A stretch of DNA of 64,000 nt from positions 1 through 64,000 of the forward strand of contig WSUB01000198.1 in NCBI GenBank assembly GCA_019633425.1. Reading direction: 5' to 3'. This document shows positions 36,285 through 46,375 of the stretch, one piece after another. Each line of letters begins with the position of its first letter. Position 1 is the first letter of the stretch. Made by a program: the position numbers and the translations under genes. Origin of the DNA: Tulasnella sp. 424. Its lineage: Eukaryota; Basidiomycota; Agaricomycetes; Cantharellales; Tulasnellaceae. The notes beneath the pieces are model-generated. The model was not told the origin of the DNA and made no database searches. It saw only the letters and a list, made by a program, of their open reading frames with translations.

Positions 36285-39200
36285 ATGCTGGACGACCAGA
36301 TACCTCAAGGCACGTGGCATCAAAGCCGGTGCAAGGCCGTAAGTACTCTCCACATGCGAGCGCCGAACTATGGACTAACGGATGGGCATCGAAGCGGGAA
36401 ATTCTCGATGGAATGTCCGAGCACCGAATTGACCCAAAGACAATCAAGACCACAGAGACCGAATCGCGTACGAAGGGCGGTCAAAGTACTGTTATCCTTG
36501 GAACCATGATTCCTCCGGAACAAATCGCGACATTCCTTCCTGAAGACCTGCTGAAACAGCCCCCTGAGAGAAATTTTGCAATCAAGAAGCTCAAATGGGA
36601 TCGCGAGGATGCCGAAGCCTCGACGAAGTTTTTCAAGGTATCGTCGACTTCATGCGGTGCCTTCGCCCCGCTGATTGCTCCCTATCAGTCCTTCGTCAAC
36701 GAGGTCGGTATAATGGCAGAGCTTTCTCACCCCAACATTGTCAAGTTCATCGGTTTTGTTGAGGACATGGAGAAGGGTGATGCTTGGATCGTTATACCCT
36801 GGGAAGCAAACGGAAACGTCCGAGAGTTCTTGCAATCAGGCGAATGGGACATTCCTGAGCGCGTCTCCTTGGCGAGTGTGCTTGACGCGCATCATACCTA
36901 ACTTATCTGGCTGAACGAATCATCGACTTAGGTTCGAGATATAATCGATGGTGTGGAGCACCTACATACAAGACAACCTCCGATCTGCCACGGTGACCTT
37001 AAGTCGGTGAGTCCGTTAGGCCATGGTTCGATATCCTGTGCTTTAACCAACTCGCTTTTCAGCTAAATATTCTGGTCAACTCCTCCTATCATGCAGTGAT
37101 CACAGATTTTGGATCGGCCCGAACTAAACGAAACGTGGACGCAACAAATTACGACAGTGTGTTGAAGCTGCCTGCCGAAGGGGGCAACAGCGAAATCGTT
37201 CAAGACTTACCATCTCCGAAAATCAGCCTAAACCCTTCCACGCTGGAGCTGACTTTGACCGGTCCCGCGTTTTCTCTGCGGTGGACCGCCCCCGAGGTGT
37301 TGAACAACGGGGTGCAAGATTTGCCCAGCGACATGTGGGCTGTCGGCTGGATTTGTTGGGAGGTAAGCATACTATTTGATGAAGGATTTTCATGGCTGTT
37401 TCGTTCACGCCTAGGGCTGCGCTTTAGATCTTCACTGGTAGAATTCCATTTGAAGAACTCAATACCCAAGGGCCCATTATATCGCACGTTATAAAAGGAA
37501 AAATGCCAGCGATCCGGGAGGAAACCCAACTGTCCCTTATTCTTGAGTTATGCAACCTGATATCAGACTGTTGGATCTCGAATCGATCTAAGAGGATAGA
37601 TGCTTCCATCTTCCGGCGAAAGATTCGCTTGATGGTGAGTGTCCTGGTAGTGGACGTCATTTCCACACATTAAACGGGCCGCATATCAGCCATCTACGAC
37701 ACCTTCCTGCTTAGCCTCCGACGGCGCGAAGGTCCGGTCCGCAGCACTGCTACAGGAGCTTGGCACAATGTATCGCAATCAAAATAACACAGCGATGGCC
37801 GAGTCCCACTATCGGTCTGCCATGGACGTTGCGACTCAAACGAAAGATGACAGGGCGAAGGGAGCTGCGTTAGACGGTCTGGGACAGGTCTACTATGCTC
37901 AATCGAGGAATCTGGAGGCGGAGAAGGCTTTCACGGAAGCGCACGACATTCACTCTCGCATCGGCAACGACTTGGGTGCCGCAAACACGTTGGACGGACT
38001 TGGGGACATATATCGCGCTCAATCGAGGAATCGGGAGGCGGAGAAGGCTTTCACGGAAGCGCACGAGATTCACTCTCGCATCGGCAACGACCTGGGTGCC
38101 GCAAACGCGTTGCAAGGCTTGGGCAATATCTATTGGGCTCAATCGAGGGACCAGGAGGCGGAGAAAGCTTTCACGGAAGCGCACGAGATTCACTCCCGCA
38201 TCGGCAACGACATGGGTGCCGCAAACGCGTTGAACGGTCTTGGGCAAGTATATCGCGCTCAACGGAGGAATCAAGAGGCGGAGAAGGCTTTCACGGCAAC
38301 GCACGAGATTCACTCTCGCATTGGCAACGTCATGGGTGCCGCGAACGCGTTGCAAGGTTTGGGGAATCTCTATCGCGCTCAATCGAGGAATCAGGAGGCG
38401 GAGAGGGCTTTCACAGAAGCGTACGAGATTTACTCTCGCATCGGCGAAGACATGGGTGCCGCAAACGCGTTGCGAGGCTTGGGGAATATCTATCACGCTC
38501 AATCGAGGAATCAGGAGGCGGAGAAGGCTTTCACGGAAGCACACGAGATTCACTCTCGCATCGGGGACGACTTGGGTGCCGCAAACACGTTGAACGGTCT
38601 TGGGGAAGTATATCGCGCTCAATGGAGGAATCGGGAGGCGGAGAAGGCTTTCACGGAAGCGCACGAGATTCACTCTTCCATCGGCAACGATATGGGTGCC
38701 GCAAACGCGTTGAGCGGTCTTGGGGAAGTATATCGCGCTCAATCGAGGGATCAGGAGGCGGAGGAAGCTTTCACGGAAGCGCACGAGATTCACTCTCGCA
38801 CCGGCAACGACGTGGGTGCCGCAAACGCATTGGACGGTCTTGGGGAAATATATTTCGCTCAATGGAGGAATCAGGAGGCGGAGGAGGCTTTCACGGAAGC
38901 GCACGAGATTCACTCTCGCATCGGCAACGTCATGGGTGCCGCAAATGCGTTGCAAGGCTTGGGGAATATCTATCGCGCTCAATCGAGGAATCAGGAGGCG
39001 GAGAAGGCTTTCACGGAAGCACACGAGATTCACTCTCGCATCGGCGACGACATGGGTGCCGCAAACGCGTTGAGCGGTCTTGGGGAAGTATATCGCGCTC
39101 AATCGAGGGATCAGGAGGCGGAGGAAGCTTTCACGGAAGCGCACGAGATTCACTCTCGCATCGGCAACGACCTGGGTGCCGCAAACGCGTTGCAAGGTTT

Positions 39201-39444
39201 GGGGAGCATCTATGAAGCTCAATCGAGAAATCGGGAGGCGGAGAAGGTTTTCACGGAAGCGCACGAGATTCACCCTCGCATCGGGGACGACGTGGGTGCC
39301 GCAAACGCGTCGGACGGTCTTGGGGAAATATATTGTGCTCAATCGAGGAATCGGGAGGCGGAGAAGGCTTTCACGGAAGCGCGCGATATTCACTCTCGCG
39401 TCGGCAACGACAGATCAGGTGCCGCAAACGCGTTGCAAGGCTGA
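36285..39444 (+). CDS. Kinase-TPR protein B (C-terminally truncated)
   Basis: Open kinase exons carry AIKKLKWD, the catalytic PPICHGDLKSLNILVNSS, VITDFGSART and RWTAPEVLNNG, and are joined through VRSAALLQELGTMYRNQN to 14 TPR units. Exon 1 starts at 36285; its donor GTAAGT is intact, but the acceptor used in C (CTGAG) reads CTAAC here, so the true start may be the conserved in-frame ATG at 36413. The intron at 36872 has a GC donor (GCGAGT) where A and C have GT. In TPR unit 14 the Leu codon TTG is TGA (39442-39444), truncating the protein; the frame continues normally beyond it for about 70 codons. The second, degenerate TPR block present in C is missing. It is either a shortened functional receptor or an early pseudogene. 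Confidence 0.6.
37756..39438 (+). repeat. TPR-encoding tandem repeat array B, 14 x 120 bp
   Basis: Unit 0 (37756-37875) is diverged. Units 1-13 share GLGxxYxAQSRNxEAEKAF and are more uniform than those of A or C. Unit 13 has one extra codon (123 bp). A broken unit 14 follows after the TGA. Units are so alike that all six frames stay open for long distances. Confidence 0.85.
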
Positions 39445-39661
39445 GGGAATATCTATCGCGCTCAATCGAGGACTCGGGAGGCGGAGAAAGCCCTCAACGA
39501 CGCTCACGGCATCTACTCTCCCATTGGAGACGACCTCGGCAACGGGAACGACCAGCGCAGATACGACGATTCGGAGGCGTCCTACCGCCTAGCAGCCGCT
39601 TCTTACGATCATGCTGAGGACAGTGACAGCAGAGCCGGAACGCTATTCACCCTCGCCAAAG

Positions 39662-39890
39662 ACCTTTTCTCTTGCAGTTTTCTCTCGCCCGTTTTTCTCT
39701 CGCGCTAATCCACGCGGTCCACCCTCTCGTCGTTTTCTCTCGCGATTTTGTAGGCACCCAGCTCTCGCTCATCCCTTCCACAAATCGGGAAGTTTTTCTC
39801 TCGCGCAACGTCAAAACCTTGCTCTCGTGCAGGTTTTTGCCCAAAATCCGGCCTCTCGCGCTAAAATAATTTTACAACACTCGGCGCCTC
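39662..39890. repeat. Insert with repeated TTTTCTCTCGCG motif in the 3' part of gene B
   Basis: Gene B departs from gene C after the codons for LFTLAKD and rejoins C's 3' flank at about 39890. The intervening 230 bp contain TTTTCTCTCGC at 39678-39688, 39693-39703, 39733-39743 and 39794-39804, plus CTCTCGCGCTAA at 39696 and 39853. I do not recognise a known element, and there are no obvious terminal inverted repeats. Confidence 0.5.
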
Positions 39891-40723
39891 ATATCGGCCT
39901 CCATCTCGGTTATTGTATTGCGAATGCCTCTGTTTGTATATTGCTTCTTATGTTCAAGTTCTGTAGATCGCCTATTTTCATATGCATTTGCCTCCTCTTC
40001 ACCCCTTCGTAAACTGACACTTCCTCTTAGCAATTTCAAATACGTTAGTTCCCTTCTCCGTAATCAACGTAGTCCTGAGGATAGCGCACACTTCAAATTC
40101 TCCACGGTTCGGACGACCCTCAGCGGAAGCGATTTCAAGTCTTCGCTGCACCCATCCACCTTTGCCAGCTACACTGCGGCCTGTCCCGTTCTCTTCTCAT
40201 CCTCGAAAGACTACCTCATGTTAAATATCCTATATCACTCGACTTCACTCGACTCACATGCATTTATGCAGACTCCACATATGCTAGCCCTTGTCGAAAG
40301 TTCCTCTGCTGAAGCGGTATTCCTCTAGTTCCCTACGACCGGTCTATTCTCCCGCGAGAGCTTCGCCGCCAACCTATACCACTACTCTCCCCAAGTTCAT
40401 GAGGAGCTCGCAATCCACGGACTGTGAAGACTTCACGAATACTTCTCCAGAATGCTCTCAGAGCATCATTCACCGTCTACATACGAATTGACCCAGCCAG
40501 GTTCTGTTTGTGTACATCATGACGTGATAGACCGCGGGTTTCCGCTATTCCCGCTGTCTTGTTAGTGGGTTTTGTAGCGTTGGCCGAGTTCTCGAAAACC
40601 ATTAAGAGATGACCCTCCGCATCGTGAGGCCGATTCGGCAGCAGAGTTCAGATTGTCGACGACGGTTTGAATAAGCACTCGCAATACGACTCGATACACA
40701 ACAGGGAAGAAACAAAAGACGAT
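39891..40723. repeat. 3' flank of kinase-TPR B
   Basis: Non-coding sequence matching 32937-33730 and 51453-52248, including TTCAAGTCTTCGCTGCACCC. No gene is seen. Confidence 0.5.
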
Positions 40724-43700
40724 TCAGCGCGACAAACGAGGACCCGGACGCCGATCACTTTCAGACGACCTCGCACGATCCGATCCAGGACCACTACTAT
40801 TAGTACCCGCACCATGCGACTCCTGCCGAACTTCAAGGAACGAATCTTCTTCGTCGTCGTCATGATCATCCTCCCCATCCCGTTCCTCGATATCCTCCGA
40901 AAGCGACCCCCGCTGATTATCCGTATCCCTCGGGCTGAACGACTGATACGTCAACGGACTCGTCTGACCTGTTGCGGTAGGTTGATGATGGAACGGCCCG
41001 GAGTTGTACGCCGTCAAGCTCGAAATCACGTCCAGACTGAGGTTCGACGTTCCTTGTCGGAGCGAGAACGGTCCAGAGGTGTTGCTCATCGCGGCGGACG
41101 AGTGATGAGCCGAGCCCAACGGGGAATGCGCAGGTGAGGAGGCGCCCGAAGAGCCTTGCCAGGACGTCGGGTTCGTATTCGGGTACAGCGGCTCCCAACC
41201 CAATCCACGATTCCGAATTGGTACGAACCCTCCAGCTCCGATCATCATATCCAGATTCCCCTCGCCGTACTCCCCCAACTCGGACTCGTCGTCCGAAAAG
41301 CTGAAGCTCACCCTCGTGTCGTCCGTCAAGTGTCCGTCATCGTGCTCGTCTTCATCCATATCGTGCCACCGTTGCTTCGACCGATCTCGTAACCGCCGAG
41401 GAGTTAAAGGAACGTCCCTGGTGAGACCAGGACTCAAGCTCGCGTAGCTCCTCGCCCCAACGCTGCTATCATCCGTAAACACCTCATTGCTTGGCCTGTA
41501 CTGCACGCTAGGATCCGCTCTCTCCTTATCCAGCTCCGTAACCGACCGCCTATTTCCCGGTCGCTCCATGGGATTCCTCGTTGTCGTCGGCGTTCCAACC
41601 GGATTCGAAGCTGGAGCCGAGGTTGGAGTAGGAGTGGGCGCGGTAATCGCCGTCAACGGAGTCGTAGTGGGCGTCTTCCTCCTCACGAACCGAATCCAAC
41701 TGGTCTTCCTCGTCACCTTCTCCGCCACACCAGGTTCGCTTTTGGTATCCTCCACAGCGAGGTGCCTGCCATAGCTGTGACTGTGGCTGCTGCTATTATC
41801 CATCTCGCTCTTGTTCCTCCTCAGCACCGCAGAGAGCTCCTCGGCATCCACTGCAGGCGCGGTCCTCGCCGTCGACGCGTCCGTCGAGACCGACAACGAA
41901 GACACCCTCCGAACGTGTCCCATCGACGACGAATCTTCAGCTGACAGCGGTGAAAGCAGTGCGTTGGTCGACTGTCTTCTGGGTTTCGGAGTCTGAACCG
42001 AATTGCTGGAATGCGCAGGCGATCGAACGGTCCTGTCACCACCGCTACTCCCTCCCATATCGTCCGGTTCTCCAAAGAACGGCGCTCCAGGCATATCGGG
42101 AGTAAGCGCCGAAGCGTCGTTTGCAAACGATCTAACTATTGCTGGCGACCTCGACCGCGGTGTCTCCATGCTCCCTTGCCTATTCGTCGACGTCGACGAT
42201 CCTCCAAACGGTGCCCACCTCCCAAGCGGACTTCGTACGGGGGACGCCTCCCGACTCTTCCCTTTAACCGAAGACGATCCAGGAAGGGTTCTAGGTTGAG
42301 CAGGGAGTGGACGTCCTAAACCCTTTCTTGATCCCCAGCCCCGATTTATTCGGCGTCCCAGCAGCAGCGGCGGTAGGCGTAGAGTAACCACCACCAGACC
42401 TCGACGTGTTGTCCGTATGCGCGGTGGAAGTCGACACCTCGCTCGCAGCACTGCTAACCACGCTCCCTGGACCTCCTCCAAGAACGTTGACGCTGCTCGT
42501 GCTCCGACTCCTCAACCTCCCCAACAAGCCCATCGTAGTCTTGGTCTTTTCCTTGAACTTCTTGAGCCTATCCTTCAACTTGGCTTTTCGGAACACCCCT
42601 TCGACGTCTTCCTGTTGAAACGACGACCATTTCTTCTTTTCGGGGATCGGTTTCGATGAGCCACAGTTCAGGGTCGGGTATGCCTCGTAGCACCCAAGGC
42701 ATTCGCTGTAGGAGAAGAAATGGAGAGTCAAAAAAACAAAATTCAATCTGGAATTATACCAGATTGCTTTTGAACGTCTTTTCTGGCAAAACCTCACCTT
42801 GAAATCATGCAACGTGATCCTCTTGGTCGGATCCTTCTCCAACAACCTCTCCAAAATCTCCATGACCTCATACCCTTCCTGCTCGTCCTCTTCTCCTTTC
42901 CCGCACCACGATCCTCCTTCCCACATCCACTCCCCATACTATTGCTCATCCCATTCATCGCCAACATCCCAGCCACACCTCCGCCCTCACCAGCAGCAGG
43001 AGTCGCCACGCTCCCCTTCCTCGCTCTCCTCCTCCTAGCATCCCTAGCGCTCCACCTCCCACCCGTCTCTTTCTGATCTTTCTCCATCCGGTCGGGTATG
43101 ACGAAATCCTCGTTCGGAATAATCTTGTACGGCATAAACTCGGTCCGGGCGTTGAACGGGGGTTTCCCGAAGAGCAGGCAGTACAGCGTCACACCCAGAA
43201 TATCAATGGCGGCCGTCACGGGAGGTGGGTTGTTTCCGCCGTCGACGAGGCTAGGTGCAGTCGTCGGACTGGCCACAACAGCGGTAGGGGTCGAAGGCGA
43301 GGTAGGTATGGTGATGGGGGCGATTTTGGTGGAGTTGGAGGAGTGTTGGCGGGATGGTAAGAGCTTGGGGCGATTGGAACGTTCTTTCGGAGGTTGCTGC
43401 TGAGCGGGCGGCGGCGGCGGTAGTTGCTGTTGATGCCGATGACTATGAGACGACGACGAAGCCGACGCCGACGAAGGTGCTCTCTGCGGAGTCCCAACAC
43501 CACTCCCCACGCTATCCGAAGGCGGGACAGCGAGCATCATCCCACTCGACATCGGAGCCGAACTCGGCAGCCCACCACCACCTCCACCACCTCCCATAAA
43601 CATCTCCTCCGTAGCCCCTCCAAACGTCGTCGGACTAGGCAAGCCGCTCCCACCGAAACTGGGGAAACTTCTCATCCCTCCGCCGACACTACCACTGCCG

Positions 43701-44141
43701 CCTTGATAACACAGTTCGAGAGCGAAGAACGCAGGACTCCCGGCGGTCTTGCATAAATCCGATTCATCCATCAACACGTCTTCCTCCACACATCCACCGC
43801 CGCCGCCTGGAGATTGTTGGGACGAAGTTCCATTAGGGTCTTCAGTTGAATCTTGATGAACTGGTGGACGACGGGGGCTCGGGCTGCTCGTCCTAATCGC
43901 GTTGGCACCCGTGGATTGCAAGCGAAGAGCATAGGAGAACTGCGATACGCCGAAATCGGAGATTTTGACCTTTCCGGTTGATCTGACGAGCAGGTTTGGG
44001 GGCTTTATGTCTCTATGGATGATTCCTTGGTAATGTCCTTAGTGTTCGAAGGCGGCGCGAGAGGTAGAGTGGAGATAAAATTAAATGGACGCCATGAGGG
44101 CGGAACGGAAACTGCTCACAGTATTCGAGACCAAGGATGAC
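40724..44141 (-). pseudogene. SAK1-like kinase copy 3, lacking the N-lobe
   Basis: A large, otherwise close copy of the intact gene at 52249-56678. It begins abruptly at 44141, just inside the exon ending GLEYC, so the glycine loop, the catalytic lysine and helix C are absent. HRDIKPPNLLV and [12 protein letters not shown] are still readable. The activation-segment APE is ALE (about 43716-43724). DIWALG is reduced to DILG by a 6-bp deletion (about 43197-43203). Frameshifts occur near 42890, near 42615 (an extra A) and near 42303 (an extra G). The long C-terminal Ser/Pro-rich region (42290-40724) remains open. Not expected to be catalytic. Confidence 0.8.
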
Positions 44142-46375
44142 TGACAGCCCAGAGGTTGGAATGACAATGTCGACTTGTCAATAAGCCCGTGAATATGAGG
44201 GAGGACAATCAGTCCACTTCTATGCCGACCTCTGCCGGCTAAAAAGGAGAATGACGTCATCGCATGGATCATTTGACATGAATATCCGGGCGCTTCGGTC
44301 CTTTAAATTTCTTGATCATTGTGACGGACTCTTTTCTGAAGACGACGAATCCAAGGAAATTTTGGGCTAAAGTGGGAGGTGATAAACCATCACCCTGCAT
44401 ATGATCACCTTCGCTGTGTCAGCGAACCGTGGAAGCTTTGCTGCGCCAGGCACCACCGATCCTGACTCGTGTTCTAAACTCACTCCAGTATTTTGACTGC
44501 AGACAATTGCTGTGATAACTTCGGATTACTTCACTCTGTACGAGTAGTACCGGTGTTTGGATTCTCGGCCAATTTAGCTCCGCGTTTTCCATCCCGCCTT
44601 TGCCGCCCAGAGCGGCTCCAGACCCATTGTGCGAAACGAGAGTCTGGCTCGACGTCAATATTTCCCCACATATTCTCTGACGCTGGAATCGTACACAAGG
44701 TGTTTCCGATCGTGGAATGAGCAAAACCTGTCGATTGGGAGAACATTCGGTCGCGACTTGCGAAGTGTGGCCACCGCGCTCTGCTATCAACAGAAATTCT
44801 CTGAAAGAGAGGGTTTAAGTGCCTTTGATCCTATGAAGCTCAACTAAATCTCTCTGCTGTGTAAGCGCAATTACAACATTGATAAGGAACGAACATTCCT
44901 GCCAAAGACGTTGCAGAACGTACCGTGACGGTCAAAGCGGGAATCTACCACCCGTCCAATTTATACCCCATACCGCGCCCTCAAAACTTCACGGCAAATC
45001 ATTTACAGTAACTGAATTCGCGCGTTTAAAGTGGATCCGTGAATGTCTTAGAATGGGTATCCCCTATTTTAATCTGTTGGTCGAGGCCGCGGGTCAGTTG
45101 ATGGAGAGACTCGATAGGGATATGCGTGCTTTGCTTTCTCCTTGCTGGGTCTCGGGAGATTCACTAGGACAACTCGCGCAAGTCAACTTCCGTGCCGGCT
45201 GTTTGGATTATTGATTACGATCGTCTTAATACCTCATTCCAATTCTACAACAGAATCGCTTGCGGGATATGGGGTGTCATCCTGTGATTCGGCGTCTGGG
45301 GGACGTTTGCTGGTGCAATTGCAAGCTCCGGTTCAAACTGATCAATCACATCGATACGGCTCTAGTAGTAAAATGACTCACAGAAAGTTCTATCTCGTCG
45401 GTATATATTAGTCCTGTTGTTTCGAAGTAATATTGGGGTGGCTTCCTAGAGCGATTTCCAAAGCGGGCAAAACATTTTAACCAAGTTTGAGTATTGGGAT
45501 ATCTCCTTCTCCTTGAAGTAGTGGAGTGCTTTGAGAGACCATTGTTCAAAGAAGCTGCGGCACAGTGACGGGCGCCTTGCACCGAGGTCGGTCCTTGGGT
45601 GACGACCATCAGGCAAAAGCAAGATCCTCTTAGATCAAGAGAAGTTGATCTACTTGACTCACGCAAGTCTTTGGGGGGAGATTCACTTGTTCGGTCTTTG
45701 CAGCGAAGCTTATGCGCTGGGCTTCGAGATTGACGCCCTCATTCTTTTTCTTCTTTTTGGAAATATTGGTGCGAATGACGGTGCGATACCACATGCATCA
45801 TTCCAGATCACGTTCTTGGGAGTCGAGAGGTCAAGCAACACTCATGATCTTGATTGGTTTGCAACGCTTTCGCTATGACAAGTCTACGTGAGATGGGCCG
45901 GGCCCGCTTGCAGGTGTCATGCACGGCCGAACAAAGCGGTGCATGCAACTAAACACCGAAAGTCCCTTGCGTCCTCACTTGCACAACCTGTGGCACGACC
46001 TTCAAGCAGGAACCGGACACTTGGTTTTCGCTACAGGCAACAAGGTCTACTACTTTGGGAAAGTGCGTCTCTGTGCAAGGTGATCGCGGTCTCAAGCCTC
46101 GAGTTCGATCGCTCTGCAGAGAATTCCGGGACCTAATGTACTTGGAACCGCATTAGGCAGCGAGGGAGATTAGCGGGCGATTTGAGTGATTAATCAGATA
46201 GATGAGGGCTTGGTAAATCACGCTAGTGACTTTAAAAGCCGACGACTAGGCTCACTTTTCGTCCTCAGACCCCAACCAGCTCCTTGCCTCTCGTTCCGTT
46301 CATAAGTCTTTACCCTCAGCCGTCGGATAACGCTTTCCCCTTGAATATCTTCGACCTTATCTGAGTTATCTGAGC
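44142..46375. other. Module spacer between SAK1 copy 3 and kinase-TPR C
   Basis: Homologous to 34179-36284. It contains a second decayed copy of the unknown minus-strand gene (45666-44990) and the promoter block of gene C with TTTAAAAG at 46231-46238. No intact gene. Confidence 0.45.
44990..45666 (-). pseudogene. Decayed unknown gene, copy in module C
   Basis: Partner of 34851-35543. Minus-strand pieces include MRESSRSTSLDLRGSCFCLM, and in other frames YSNLVK, PLW and LLRNN. Interrupted by stops and frameshifts; function unknown. Confidence 0.3.

Noticed and set aside
38133..39215. Second plus-strand frame (360 codons, Arg/Gly/Ser-rich) inside array B
   Set aside because: A frame-shifted reading of the same 120-bp units; its composition is an artefact of the repeat.
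37870..39393. Long antisense frame (507 codons) over TPR array B
   Set aside because: The 120-bp unit is a multiple of three and has no stop in this frame, so every near-identical unit extends it. It has no start context, no splice logic and no homology; it is a shadow of the sense repeats.
40724..42481. Plus-strand and minus-strand overlapping frames opposite the SAK1 copies (for example 42003-42299, 53543-53839)
   Set aside because: Mirror frames of the GC-rich, low-complexity SAK1 tail; conserved between copies only because the coding strand is.
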